DNA of 64,000 bases from Anisus vortex (GCA_949126835.1 OX421494.1:21764196-21828195), one strand, 5' to 3'. Positions 1 to 12,139 are shown, counted from the first letter of the stretch. Numbers and translations: made by a program. Notes: generated by a model from the letters alone, not told the origin.

Positions 1-1312
1 TCAATAGCGATGTTAGTAAGTACAGCTCTATTTGCTCATGTAGAAGTTTAAACTGGTGTCATTTTTTTCAATAGCGATGTTAGTAAGTACAGCTCTATTT
101 GCTCATGTAGAAGTTTAAACTGGTGTCATTTTTTTCAATAGCGATGTTAGTAAGTACAGCTCTATTTGCTGATGTAGAAGTTTAAACTGGTGTCATTTTT
201 TTCAATAGCGATGTTAGTAAGTACAGCTCTATTTGCTGATGTAGAAGTTTAAACTGGTGTCATTTTTTTCAATAGCGATGTTAGTAAGTACAGCTCTATT
301 TGCTGATGTAGAAGTTTAAACTGGTGTCATTTTTTTCAATAGCGATGTTAGTAAGTACAGCTCTATTTGCTCATGTAGAAGTTTAAACTGGTGTCATTTT
401 TTTCAATAGCGATGTTAGTAAGTACAGCTCTATTTGCTCATGTAGAAGTTTAAACTGGTGTCATTTTTTTCAATAGCGATGTTAGTAAGTACAGCTCTAT
501 TTGCTCATGTAGAAGTTTAAACTGGTGTCATTTTTTTCAATAGCGATGTTAGTAAGTACAGCTCTATTTGCTGATGTAGAAGTTTAAACTGGTGTCATTT
601 TTTTCAATAGCGATGTTAGTAAGTACAGCTCTATTTGCTGATGTAGAAGTTTAAACTGGTGTCATTTTTTTCAATAGCGATGTTAGTAAGTACAGCTCTA
701 TTTGCTCATGTAGAAGTTTAAACTGGTGTCATTTTTTTCAATAGCGATGTTAGTAAGTACAGCTCTATTTGCTCATGTAGAAGTTTAAACTGGTGTCATT
801 TTTTTCAATAGCGATGTTAGTAAGTACAGTTCTATTTGCTCATGTAGAAGTTTAAACTGGTGTCATTTTTTTCAATAGCGATGTTAGTAAGTACAGTTCT
901 ATTTGCTCATGTAGAAGTTTAAACTGGTGTCATTTTTTCAATAGCGATGTTAGTAAGTACAGCTCTATTTGCTCATGTAGAAGTTTAAACTGGTGTCATT
1001 TTTTCAATAGCGATGTTAGTAAGTACAGCTCTATTTGCTCATGTAGAAGTTTAAACTGGTGTCATTTTTTCAATAGCGATGTTAGTAAGTACAGCTCTAT
1101 TTGCTCATGTAGAAGTTTAAACTGGTGTCATGTTTTCAATAGCGCCTTTAGTAAGTACAGTTCTATTTGCTGATGTAGAAGTTTAAACTGGTGTCATTTT
1201 TTCAATAGCGCTGTTTGTAACGACAGTTCTATTTGCTGATGTAGAAGTTTAAACTGGTGTCATTTTTTCAATAGCGCTGTTTGTAAGTACAGTTCTATTT
1301 GCTGATCTAGAA
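1..1312. repeat. 66-67 bp satellite array (about 19.6 copies)
   Basis: Head-to-tail copies of a 67-bp unit (66 bp from about position 930 because of one fewer T) that begins TCAATAGCGATG and ends in GGTGTCATTTTTT. Copies differ mainly at two sites: TGCTCATG versus TGCTGATG, and ACAGCTC versus ACAGTTC. Divergence rises toward the right edge (18th-20th units), as expected when unequal exchange homogenises the middle of an array and not its edge. The array is cut by the window start, so its full length is unknown. It resumes in degraded form after the MITE at 1313-1467. Confidence 0.97.
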
Positions 1313-1467
1313 CAGGGGTCGGCAACCTGTTTAATTCCTTCGGCGTGCCAACAGCCTTCTTTTATAATAGAATATACTTGATTTATCTTTTTGGGAGCTT
1401 TCCGCGTGCCATTGAAAATTGCTCTGCTGCCAGGTATGGCACGCGTACCGTAGGTTGCCGATCCCTG
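1313..1467. mobile_element. hAT-type MITE inserted in the satellite
   Basis: Terminal inverted repeats read CAGGGGTCGGCAACCT on the left and, reversed, CAGGGATCGGCAACCT on the right. Flanking 8-bp target duplications are ATCTAGAA (1305-1312) and ATCTACAA (1468-1475), one mismatch. The TIR start CAGGGGTCGGCAA and the 8-bp TSD are hallmarks of hAT elements. The 155-bp body has no open frame, so it must be mobilised in trans. Satellite sequence continues on both sides, which shows the MITE is younger than the array. Confidence 0.9.
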
Positions 1468-1475
1468 ATCTACAA

Positions 1476-2520
1476 GTTAAACTGATGGCGACGTATCAAT
1501 AACAATGTTATTAAGTACAGTTCTATTTACTGATCTAGAATTTATTTTGTAGGAAGGTTACGAGTTTCAGTGGTAAGGATATACTTGATGATTTTGTAGG
1601 CAGCTCAATGCCAGCAGACTTCAAGTTCCAGAAAGCAATTTTTTATTGAATACTCTTTACGCTACATAAACTTCAGGCTAGATAGATTAGATATATGGAT
1701 GGATAGATAGATAGATAGACAGATATACAAATAGATTTAGAAATATATAGATAGATTTATGTAGATTGTTTACGAAATAGTTTCACAGATCTCTATTTTA
1801 TCACACATTTTTGTTCTTAATTGTATTGATTTGTTGAAGGTCTTAATACACTGACAAAAAAATTGTGCAAAGACCATCAGTCTATGGCATTAGCCTACAT
1901 ATTAGCTAAATGGTCAGTCCATCAGTCCTCAAGTACTCCTTTCTTTGTTTGTCGTTATTACAAGTTTAAATTGAGTTAACTTTTTGGTCGTACGGAATAT
2001 TTACACGAGTTAATATCATTTAGCTTCTGACAAGAACAGTACAGCTAGACGCTAAGAGTTTAATTGACCGAATATTGAAAATAAATAATGTAGGTTTACA
2101 TGGTATTGAGATCAATTGCCTATATAAGTGCAGTCAGAATTAAGCAGGCCGTGAGAATTCCTTTTGGATATTCCATCCATAGTTTACGTTAAAACAGCTA
2201 GGATATGCAAACGTTTCATAAATTGATACACACTTGACGGATATATATTATATATGTATATATATTAAGCTATGTGTATTTTGTGTGATCTTGAATCTTT
2301 CATTTTCACTGATTTTTTACGCCCCATTAACAATACAGATAACTTGAATTAGCTATATTATTATTATTATATTATATTAGCTATATTATTCGCAAAATGA
2401 AGTACATTTTGATTATTTACTGTTATGTTTCTAGAAAAATCTCAATTATTTACTATGTATTTGTAGCTGAAGGCTGGCACAGTAGTTAAGTGTAGGCTAT
2501 ATTTAAAAACATCCAGTTAC
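1476..2520. other. Degraded satellite edge and AT-rich spacer
   Basis: The first 70 bases are a diverged satellite unit (TTAAGTACAGTTCTATTTACTGATC). A short GATA run lies at 1690-1725 and TA-rich palindromic stretches at 2245-2265 and 2355-2390. No open frame, RNA gene or recognisable repeat was seen otherwise. Confidence 0.6.
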
Positions 2521-2731
2521 AGGGGTGTGCAACATATTTCGTATTTATTGGGCTGCCTCTGAAATTTAACAACAAAAAAGTTCACACATTATAAATATTT
2601 AATTACATACATACATGCATGTACATTTACAAACGAATGTCGCAGTTTGAAGTTCAGTGGAAATTACACTGAGCTGCTTGGCTGGCCGGTTGAACGCCCG
2701 CGGGCCAACTGCTGCTCACCTGTTATCTAGA
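2521..2731. mobile_element. Possible decayed hAT-like element
   Basis: The left edge CAGGGGTGTGCAAC and the right edge (reversed CAGGTGAGCAGCAG) look like a decayed hAT TIR pair, and the right part is GC-richer (GGCCGGTTGAACGCCCGCGG) than its surroundings. No convincing 8-bp target duplication was found, so the boundaries are tentative. Confidence 0.35.
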
Positions 2732-4188
2732 AAATTCACTAATGTAAGTCTACCTAGAATTTAGATAATATATATTATATATGTCTCAGTTTGTCTAGAA
2801 TTTAGTACATCGAAAGTATTTTTATTTAATTGTGTATTGGAATGTAGGCTACTACACTTGGAAAAGTTCAGAGACTTCTTTTTAACAATTACATTATTTT
2901 GAACATGACCAATTTTGACGGTTTTAAAATTGTGAAGAGTAAATTCGATTTCGTAACAAAAAATATAAAAAAATAGGTTAATGTCTTTCAATTTATGACA
3001 GGAAAAATAGTTCAAGGACGCGTCGAACTAGATAATTGAACTTTAAGTTTTGTTTGTAAAGTAAATAGAAAGGTAGCCATTTTGTTTAATTTGAAGGCTT
3101 TTACATTAACTTTGTATTTTAAATCCAATAATGAAATATGTGAATGTTTAAAAAGGAAATTCCCGTTTCGCTGTTTTTAAATCAATTAGCATCCATCTTA
3201 TTTTTGTTTTTTTGTACAGCATTTCCCGGCAGAGTTCTTTTGTCTGACAGATTATTATATCAATTTGATTGTATGTTACAAGTTGTAGGCTACATCTTGT
3301 GTGGTTGATTCCAAAAGGGAATATAGGTCTATACAAAGTGGACATATAGTTAAATTTCCCACGTACGTTTTCTAATGTCAAGCAGATTATTAAGAATTCT
3401 GTAGGATTTTAAGTATACCAAGTTATTTTCAATAATTTAAAAAAAGTATTTTATTTTACATTTTGCTATTGTTTTTATCTTATAAGGCTTGATAATGTGA
3501 ATCTAGAAATCTATAATAATAATTATATAGCATAAATATAGTATAAAAACATAAATTTCCTATATCCATGTTATATAAATTAATTTTAAGTTCTGCATAA
3601 TCGAGTTATTAAACTTTAAGTTGAGGAAGCGAACATTTATATGCATTAAGCTGTACGTTTGATTCATTTGCACTTCATATAATTATTAGCCCGGGTAATG
3701 GAAGATAATTTAGCTAGTAAACAATAAAAATAAATACCACATTTTACAAAGTTTTAGGAAACATTTTAGTTAGACTTTATAATGCCTAACTAATTTACAT
3801 ATTAATCAGTGGCATAGCTATAGGAGTGCTGAGAGGCGGTCGTACCGGGCGGCGTAGATGCTAAAATAACATATTATTAATTACATTATGCCATCGAAGC
3901 AATTAGCAATTTAAGAGAAGTAATGATTTCAACACATCATCTTTCTTAGCTTCTGCTTTAGCTTACCAACAAAAAAAAAACAACTAAAATTCTATAAAAT
4001 GCTACATAGGTGCCAATTTTTGCCCCTCCCGAAACGCCCCATTTCCGCAGTCGGCCCAGTATCTCTTGAGACTATTTATATCTAAGGTAAATATATAAAT
4101 TAATTTTACTTTTTTTGTATTGTATGTCTATTTTACGTACTTTTATGCATTCCAACACATAATGCGGTTTTCTCAGAGCTATTTATAA

Positions 4189-4190
<2 letters not shown>
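2732..4190. other. AT-rich spacer
   Basis: No gene seen. Short open frames here lack any recognisable domain. At 3809 a CAGTGGCATAGCTA motif followed by GC-rich DNA up to about 4075 resembles the left end of a CAGTGGCGTAGC-type MITE, but no matching right end was found. Confidence 0.5.
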
Positions 4191-4195
<5 letters not shown>

Positions 4196-4241
<46 letters not shown>

Positions 4242-4880
4242 GAGAGAAGGAGGGAGAAAAAAAGAGGGAGAACGAAAGAGAGAGAAAGAGAAAAATAGAG
4301 AGAGAAAGAAATAGGGAGAAAGAGACAAAGAGACAAAGAGAGAAAGAGAAAAAGAGAGAGAGAAAAAAGAGTGAGAAAGAGAAAGAGTGAGAAAGAGAAT
4401 GAGAGAGAGAGAAAGAGAGACAAAGAGAGAAGGAGAAAGAGGGGGAGAGAAAGAGAGAGAAAGAGAAAAAGCGAGAGAGAGATAGAAAGAGGGAAAAAGA
4501 GACAAAGAGAGAAAAAGAAAAAAAAGCGAAAAAAAAGAGTGAGAAAGAGAAAGAGAGAAGAGAGAAAGATAGAGAAAGAGAGGGAGACAAAAGAGTGACA
4601 AAGATAGAAAGAGAAAAAGAGAGATAGAGAAAGAGAGAATGTGGGAGAGAAAGAGAGACAAAGAGAGAAATAAAGCTATAGAGAGAGAGTAAGAAAAGAA
4701 AGAAAGAGAGAGAAAAGAAGAAGAGAAATAAAAAGAAAAAATAGAGAGAAATAGTAAGAAATTGAGAGAGAGAGAAAGAGAGAGAAAGAGAAAAAGAGAG
4801 AGAATGAAAAAAGAGAAAAGAGAGAGAAAAGAATGAGAGAAAAAGAGAGATAGAGAAAAAAAAAGAGAGAGAGAGAGGTA
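4196..4880 (+). repeat. 0.7-kb polypurine (GA-rich) tract
   Basis: Nearly pure A/G on the + strand for roughly 680 bases, built from GAGAGA and GAAAGAGA variants, preceded by a TA repeat. Such purine/pyrimidine asymmetric tracts can adopt triplex (H-DNA) structures in other systems; that is general knowledge, not shown here. The overlapping long open frames on both strands (Ser/Leu/Phe-rich or Arg/Glu/Lys-rich) are composition artefacts. Confidence 0.95.
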
Positions 4881-4889
4881 GATAATTGT

Positions 4890-6166
4890 ATATTCAGTGA
4901 GTGTACATTATCACCATGCGTCATCGAGAAGCTGAAAAATATATTAAATTTTGTTTTATAATAAAATTGTCAAAAACGTGGCGAGTGTAAAAAAAGTTTT
5001 TTTTCAATTTATTTTAAAATAGAAATTAAACGTATCTTCTGTACCTAGTCTATATTTAAAACTCAATCAAATAATTACAGTAGCATACCAAAAGTTTATA
5101 ATTAACCTGAACGTGTTGTCTTTTACTTTATTTTACAGCGGCTATGGCTTCATAAAACATCTCTTTATATATTTTGTTTAAAAAAATGGATATAAAGAGA
5201 AATAATGAGCTGCATCTTCATTACTTGTAAATATTTTAATAAAAGCTCCTTAGCCGAAAACTAATAAGAAAAAAATATGCCAATAACAACGTCATCTCTT
5301 CATGCTTTATAATCCCCCCCCCCCCTTGTGTATCCTAACGTACGTCAATTTTAAAACTTTTTTGCTTGTACTTCAGTTCCGGTTTACCTCATTCGCTTCT
5401 TACATCTTTCTCTAGTCCTATTTAGTTTTTGTGTGTATGCTCCACTCTCTTCTTCTCAATCTGTCCACCCTGACTATTCTGTCCACAATCCCCATCCGTC
5501 TCTCCATCCTCTCTCAATCATCCGTGTTCTAAACCTCACATTTTACTCTCTTTCTCTCTTCTTCGATGTTTCTACCACAATTTTTGTGTCAGAAGTTTTT
5601 TGTTTATGGTTGTTTTATCCCCGCCTTCACCCTCATTGAAATATAAAACTTAAAAAAAATATAAGAATATAAGTCTCATCTCACAGGAAGTTGTGGTTAA
5701 TGGAGATATCTTTAGTGCACAAGTGTATATGTGATGTGTGGAAGTGTATAATTACGAACCTCGTTTATAATTAAATCTAAATTATGTGGTCTCGTTAAAG
5801 AGGTTGTCATAAATAACTAGTAATATTAATTATTTGTGGGTAACTTATTTATTAGTAAAAAAAAGAATAACTTATTTAATAAAACAACATACCAATTTAA
5901 AATAGGCCTAATTTATTAACTAACTTAATGTAGGCTACTTAATATAAAATAAAATAAAAATATAAAAATAAAATACTCTCACTTGAATCTCACAACCGAA
6001 TAAAAACAATTTAATAAATTGAACACAATAAATACACTTAAGAAAACAATCCTTAGTATGACAGAATTAAATATACTGAAGTAAGGTAGAAGACACAATA
6101 AATACACAACACTGCCACTGAGCTCTATAAAAGAATATAAGACTACATCGATATTAGAAAACTTCC
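4890..6166. other. AT-rich spacer
   Basis: No gene seen. A run of 13 C lies near 5313-5325 and a pyrimidine-rich stretch at 5390-5560. The segment 5800-6120 is extremely AT-rich. Confidence 0.5.
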
Positions 6167-6174
6167 CTCTATAG

Positions 6175-6550
6175 CAGGGGTCGGGAACCTTTTTGTCTTA
6201 GAGAGCCATGGACACAACAAATTTTGAAAATTAATTCTGTGAGAGCCATACATTCAAACTAAAAATTTAAGTAAATATGTGCAAGATTCGAGTAATTTCC
6301 CCTTAATTACAATGAATGCTGGGTTGCTTTTAATTCTGTCTTTCAGGTCAGCGGAGTTTATCTCCTTTACCACTTCTGATGCTGAGCTGCAGTAGACTTT
6401 AGCTAATTTGTAGAATGAAATATTGATTTGCAATTAATATGTACGAGTCTAAAGAAACATTTTTTTTAAAATCGAACATTTGTCTGCGAGCCAGATGCAG
6501 GGATCAATAGAGCCACATCTGGCTCGCGAGCCATAGGTTCCCGACCCCTG
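6175..6550. mobile_element. hAT-type MITE, 'GAGAGCCAT' family, copy 1
   Basis: Bounded by CAGGGGTCGGGAACCT on the left and its inverted counterpart ending CCGACCCCTG on the right. Perfect 8-bp target duplications CTCTATAG lie at 6167-6174 and 6551-6558. Subterminal palindrome GGCTCGCGAGCC lies near the right end. The centre, read on the minus strand, gives a short decayed coding-like stretch (FYKLAKVYCSSASEVVKEIN), possibly transposase debris. The copy at 18210-18742 belongs to the same family in opposite orientation. Confidence 0.93.
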
Positions 6551-6964
6551 CTCTATAGCGAGAATTCCCTATCTTTATACTATTTTAAAAGGAGCATTCT
6601 CGAAGCCTTTTTCTTAAAAATAGCATAAGAAAAATTGTAAACATCATATTCTCCTAACTTCCAGTATAAAAGAATATTCTCACGCAATCGCTAGAAAAAC
6701 TAAAAAATTAACTAATGACGCGACAGTAGCAGAGTTCAACAAAGGGTCAGGGCTAAGGATCTGGCAATGGTAGAGTTACACAAGAGGAAAGGAGGATATA
6801 ATCTACACACATAACATTATGTATGGGTGTGTGTGTATGATAATATGTATGTATGTGTGTACGAGATGATATATGCGGAGTGGAAGTGTGTGTATTAGTG
6901 TGTGAGTTTATGTAACGGTGTAACGAGTGTATTGAATTGGTGTGGCATGTCAACACACATGATA

Positions 6965-7125
6965 TAGCCTATAAGATAAGATAAGATAAGTTTACTAATC
7001 CTAATAAATGGAAATTTTGACTTGATTGCATACATTCTGTCTTTCAGCGAACTTAAAACGATATTAAAAAAACTATTCATACTCAAGCACAATAGACATT
7101 CACACACACTATAATACCATTAATC
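6965..7125. repeat. Dispersed repeat, LINE-3'-end-like, copy A
   Basis: Shares an extended block with 27900-28070: a GATAAGATAAG start, then AATGGAAATTTTGACTTG, CTGTCTTTCAGC, TTTAAAAC-like, TACTCAAGCACAATGGACATTCAC-like and CACACACTAT segments in the same order. The AAGATAAGATT...TTATTGATCC style is typical of 3' ends of some animal LINEs; that assignment is an inference. Confidence 0.65.
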
Positions 7126-7129
7126 AAAA

Positions 7130-7836
7130 AAGAAAAAAAAATATCATTTAGGAGTCAGCTATTGTATTTTTTTGCTGAGTGAGGATTCTTTTGAAAGATT
7201 CTCACTGATAGTGATATAAGTGTCTGTATGTGTATTTGTGTCTGTGTCAATATCATATGTGGACCACGTGGCTATGTTTGCGTCTTAAAAGAAATAATAT
7301 ATGTGTAAAAAAAAAAGTTACGAATATAAAGCTGTATATGTTTACAACAGCAGCCTGGTGGCCATCTTTAGTCTCAATCGCCTCAATTAATTTTTTAATA
7401 ACAAGTTTTTTATCTTACCATTGGAGAAGGAAAAGATGCAAATAATCCAGAAAATGTAGATTAACAATAGTTCAACAAATATTCTATAAATGGAACATTT
7501 CTACTCCATTACATGTATTATCAAATTCAACGTTAAAATTGTAAGTATAGATTAAAGGATGTACTAAATATATATCACTGGTGACACTATGTAGCCTTCG
7601 GTGAAAACATCAAAATATTTGTTTCATTTATTAATTGTTTATTTTAGATGTTTCATGCTTCCTGATATAAACAATTAAGAGAACTTTAATAACATTGAAT
7701 AATAAAGAGAAAGACCGTGAAAAAAATGAAATGGTAAGTGAAATTGAATTGACTTGTATTTTAATTAATTCAAAATAAATTAATTATAGTGTTTGTAAAT
7801 TTAACAAAACAACTCATGCATTTTTGAACCCAAATT
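7130..7836. other. AT-rich spacer
   Basis: No gene, RNA gene or clear repeat recognised. Short open frames have no recognisable content. Confidence 0.45.
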
Positions 7837-7872
7837 GTCAGTCAGTCAGTCAGTCAGTCAGTCAGTCAGTCA
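7837..7872 (+). repeat. (GTCA)n microsatellite
   Basis: Nine uninterrupted GTCA units, followed 14 bases later by a solitary hAT-like TIR (CAGGGATCGACAACCTAC at 7886). Confidence 0.95.
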
Positions 7873-7885
7873 TTAATTTAGCAGT

Positions 7886-7920
7886 TCAGGGATCGACAAC
7901 CTACGGGCGCTAGCCAGAAA
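7886..7920 (+). mobile_element. Solitary hAT TIR fragment
   Basis: CAGGGATCGACAACCTACGG closely matches the TIR of the MITE at 1313-1467 (reversed right end CAGGGATCGGCAACCTAC). No partner terminus was found nearby, so this is a truncated end. Confidence 0.5.
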
Positions 7921-7924
7921 TGTA

Positions 7925-8945
7925 ATTGTAAAGAGTTTATCTAGTTCACACAAGTAGACGTAAAGAGTTTATCTAATTCACACAAGTCAATGTAAAGAGT
8001 GTATCTAATTCACACAAGTAGATATACTGAGTTTATAAACATAACCACACGAAAGATTGTCTTACCATCAAACAGAGTATTGATTCATATGACAAAGCAA
8101 AATTTGTTTAAGTCATATATATTATTGTTGACGCAAATTCTACGTTTCTATATAAAACAACAATAACAACATATTACCAAGCTTATACATTATATGGATG
8201 AGATTATATTTATCCACTTAACACAATGAATAAATTATTCAGGCATAGAAAAGAAACTGGAAGCATGCAGACGACAGTGACGACACTGTGGACAATATAG
8301 CTCTCTACTTGATGTCTGTCCCCCACCAATATGAATTTATGCTACATGTTACTCTGTTATAAGAAAATTAGATTCAGTCTTAAAAAAACAACAACATTAA
8401 AAACAAAATACATGTGAACTACTTCTTCTGTAAAATGTTTCAGTATTTAGTTCACTTTATTATCTCCCTGTTTGATGCTGATTGTGTAAAGTGCATTAAT
8501 TAATCAAACATCTTTAAAAAAAAAATAATAATAGGCCTAAACAGTTTTAATAGCAAAGAGAGTACTGACTATATTTATCTATCTATGTTGATGAGTCATC
8601 ACTCTATGAAAGATCTCATATTGCTAAATCTCCTCCTTTCTAAGTACTCGCTATCTTCGGTTCCAGGTAGTTTTGGCTCGGCGGAGACACACAGGGACTA
8701 ATGCTTGAAAAAAAAGAAGCTTAAATCCTCTTCAACAATCATAAAAAAAACAACAACAAAGAATTAAAAAATAATAATGAAGAAAACAATAATAAGAAAA
8801 CAACCGTTCGTAAAAGTGCAACATAACAGCATCATGTTCTTTCACAATCAACATCATTATCTGAAACTTTTGGAAAGACTTTAGCAGTGAATTTTAATGG
8901 AATCCGATAGAGCAAAAACAAGAAAAACAAAACTTACAAGTCAAA
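7925..8945. other. AT-rich spacer with short local repeats
   Basis: At 7927-8040 a GTAAAGAGTTTATCTA-type unit of about 45 bases recurs three times. The rest is AT-rich without recognisable genes. Confidence 0.5.
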
Positions 8946-8948
8946 GTC

Positions 8949-9630
8949 AGGGGCGGATATCATCACTCAAGGGGCCACTGTCATTGCTCAGCGAAGGCCA
9001 CTAGTCCTCAGGGGCGGATATCATCACTCAAGGGGCGACTGTCATTGCTCAGCGAAGGCCACTAGTCCTCAGGGGCGGATATTATCACTCAAGGGGCGAC
9101 TGTCATTGCTCAGCGAAGGCCACTAGTCCTCACGGGCGGATATCATCACTCAAGGGGCGACTGTCATTGCTCAGCGAAGGCCACTAGTCCTCAGGGGCGG
9201 ATATTATCACTCAAGGGGCGACTGTCATTGCTCAGCGAAGGCCACTAGTCCTCAGGGGCGGATATTATCACTCAAGGGGCGACTGTCATTGCTCAGCGAA
9301 GGCCACTAGTCCTCAGGGGCGGATATTATCACTCAAGGGGCGACTGTCATTGCTCAGCGAAGGCCACTAGTCCTCAGGGGCGGATATTATCACTCAAGGG
9401 GCCACTGTCATTGCTCAGCGAAGGCCACTAGTCCTCAGGGGCGGATATTATCACTCAAGGGGCCACTGTCATTGCTCAGCGAAGGCCACTAGTCCTCAGG
9501 GGCGGATATTATCACTCAAGGTGCCACTGTCATTGCTCAGCGAAGGCCACTAGTCCTCAGGGGCGGATATCATCACTCAAGGGGCCACTGTCATTGCTCA
9601 GCGAAGGCCACTAGTCCTCAGGGGCGGCAA
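8949..9630. repeat. 61-bp GC-rich minisatellite (11 copies)
   Basis: Period 61, units starting at 8949, 9010, 9071 and so on to 9620. Each unit starts AGGGGCGGATAT and includes CATTGCTCAGCGAAGG and CACTAGTCCTC. Two sites vary between copies: GATATCATC/GATATTATC and GGGGCCACT/GGGGCGACT. The array is distinctly GC-richer than its surroundings. No open frame runs through it. Confidence 0.97.
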
Positions 9631-10680
9631 TCATTATCCGACGAAACGCATAATATGCGCACACTTCATGTAATAGGTGCGTTAAGGCGGGCGATTATAA
9701 CTTGTGGCGTTATTGTGGCCTAGTCTAAGCGAAATTTGCAATTATTATTAGCTCAAGGTAAATAAAAGAATTAGATTATAGGCATCTTCGATCTTTCTAT
9801 AGATCTATGCGTTGTTGGTATAACCCTTGGAATAGTATAGTTAAATTGACGTAGACAAAAATAACAACAACACAGTTACATCTCTCCAAGTGTTTTAAAT
9901 AAATATGATATTGACTCTAGCATACTCGTCAAATGTAATTCCTTCAAATTTACTACAAGTACCCCCAGTTGTTCAGTCTGGCAACCTTTTAATTTTGTGG
10001 AGTTTTTAAAGTATATCAGAGACGTTCCGTATTTTTAACGACAGGAAGCTTGATCGCCAAGGGAATTGTCGATAAATCAAAGTGTCAATGCTAGAAGCAT
10101 ATACGCAGTCTAATACAACGCAATAATTCTACAAGTTCATTCTTAATTAAAGTACAGGGAGGTTATTAAAATCAAATAGACATCGGAAGAGTACATTTAA
10201 AAGGCTGATAGATAGATAAATAGATTTAAATAGATAGATAAGAAGCAAGATAAATAGAAAGATAAATATATAGATACTAAGATATATTTCATTTTTGATT
10301 ACTTGACTTATGAATAGATATATTTTAGTTAAGGTAAATAGATAGATAAATAAATGTAAAATAAAACAGAAAAATAGATCATAGATAGACAAATAGATAG
10401 GGAAATAAATAGGAAATAGATAGATTTAGATTATCACCAAAAACTAATAATGTATGGGCTCACAAAGAATCGCTAAGACTTGAAGTTGAAAAGACATGAA
10501 AGTTTATAAAAAATTGTCTTACACTTCAATCAGGACATGTAGCTTTTAGTCCTAGTCCACGTTAGGACACCGGCCGTGTCAGTCAATTTTAACAAAACGT
10601 CCTTCTCATAGATAAATGGACAAAAAAAGATAAGGTCAGTTAGATGGTTCGATAGGTAGATAGAATGATAACTCAATAGA
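9631..10680. other. AT-rich spacer with degenerate GATA repeats
   Basis: A degenerate AAATAGATAGATAA-like tract occupies about 10205-10430. No gene recognised. Confidence 0.5.
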
Positions 10681-10683
10681 TAC

Positions 10684-10691
10684 ACACACAC

Positions 10692-10749
<58 letters not shown>
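10684..10749. repeat. CA/TA microsatellite
   Basis: ACACACAC followed by about 55 bases of alternating TA. It forms the target of the DNA transposon that starts at 10750; TA repeats continue on the element's other side from 12125. Confidence 0.95.
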
Positions 10750-10752
<3 letters not shown>

Positions 10753-12124
10753 ACGGCCAAAGCCCGAAGTCGGCCAGATCGCGAAGTGGCCAATATCACC
10801 TCACATTTGACCGGCCAAAGCCCGATCTGTTCTTGATTTCGGACCTTGGCCGGCCAGATCGCGAAATGGCCAGGGGCGATCGGCCAAAGCCCGATTAAGA
10901 AGGTCTTGAGGAGATTTCGAGTGTTTAGGCCTACATACCGTAATTATCACATTAGGCCTAGATTGATTATTAATTATACTAAATTACATAATCAGTCAAA
11001 ATAGTTTATTATATAGTAAATTATCAATCTTTAATTAAAATAAATTAAAAAATCAGTCAAATTAGTTTATTATAGATTAGTAAATTATCAATCTTTAATT
11101 AAAATAAATTAAAAAATCAGTCAAATTAGTTTATTATAGATTAGTAAATTATCAATCTTTAATTAAAATAAATTAAAAAATCAATCAAATTATTTTATTA
11201 TAGTAAATTATCAATCTTTAATTAAAATAAATTAAATTTTCAATCTCTATCATCAGTTGTCTTACAATACTAAAATCCAAAAGGAAATAAGTGCGTACAG
11301 TCGTGTTTGGGGCGTTTTTAAAACAAGGAAGATCTACCCACATAATATAACATGGACCAATGAGAAAAGAGTGGGTGGACTTTAAAGTCACATGTCTGTC
11401 TCCGATCCATTTGTCCAATCATTCCGGTCGCTTGTGGCTTCGAGGGTCCGTCAATGGGGTGGGGCTGGGAGGGAGTTTTCGCGGTCGTCGATGTGGGTAA
11501 CGAGATCAATGGTGGCCCTGTCCTGTACAGTATTGACACTCCCTCTCTATCTATTATCGTAAAATTAAACAAGCTCTTTGTCATTGCGACTGGCGGCCCC
11601 AGCCATGTTTATACAACACATGAAACTATACTTAGACCGTGCGGACAATGGCTAGATAAAAATACGGTCGCTCCTGCCTGACCTGACCACCTTTGTGGAT
11701 TATCAAAAGTCAATCTTCTAATCACAGACACCAACAGTCAATTTATGACGCAAATGGTGTTTTTATCCAGGTAGATAGTTTACTAAATCGTGTGATAATT
11801 AATTTCCTTGATAATTATGACCACTTTGGCAGGACTTTCTCTGAAAAGCAGAAGATGAACAGAAAATTATCATCACAGCGAATGTATCACTGTCCTTGCT
11901 ACCCTATGCAAGCCGCCATCACACCTGTGCCGCCTACCGAACATTCTTGTATCAGCACATTGGACATTGGCCAGGGATTGCCAGCCACATCGCGAAGTGG
12001 CCGGCCAAAGTAGCGTAAACACTAGCAATTTCAAGCACATCGGACATTGGCCAAGCGCGTCGGCCAAAGCGCGATCTGGCCGGCCAGATCGCGATCTGGC
12101 CGCACTTCGGGCTTTCGCCGTAAC
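10750..12124. mobile_element. 1.37-kb DNA transposon with GGCCAAAGCCCGA subterminal repeats
   Basis: Left terminus GTTACGGCCAAAGCCCGAAG; right terminus reversed GTTACGGCGAAAGCCCGAAG. Both flanks are alternating AT, so an ATATATAT 8-bp TSD is possible but cannot be proven. Each end carries several GGCCAAAGC / GGCCAGATCGCGA modules in both orientations (10754-10900 and 11985-12110), like transposase-binding subterminal repeats. The interior has a 64-bp AT-rich tandem repeat and a GC-richer part (11300-11680). Open frames inside show no transposase motif that I recognise, so it appears non-autonomous. hAT-like or another TIR superfamily is possible. Confidence 0.85.
10990..11236. repeat. 64-bp AT-rich tandem repeat inside the transposon
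   Basis: About 3.9 copies of a 64-bp unit containing ATCAGTCAAATTAG, TTTATTATAGATTAG and TCTTTAATTAAAATAAAT, with small indels in the first and last copies. It contributes the AT-rich core of the element 10750-12124. Confidence 0.9.
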
Positions 12125-12139
12125 ATATATATATATATA

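Noticed and set aside
4133..4924. Overlapping Ser/Leu/Phe-rich and Arg/Glu/Lys-rich frames
   Set aside because: They are composition artefacts of the polypurine tract and occur on both strands in several frames.
11693..12013. 106-codon frame as transposase
   Set aside because: It runs into the terminal repeat of the element and shows no catalytic or DNA-binding motif that I recognise.
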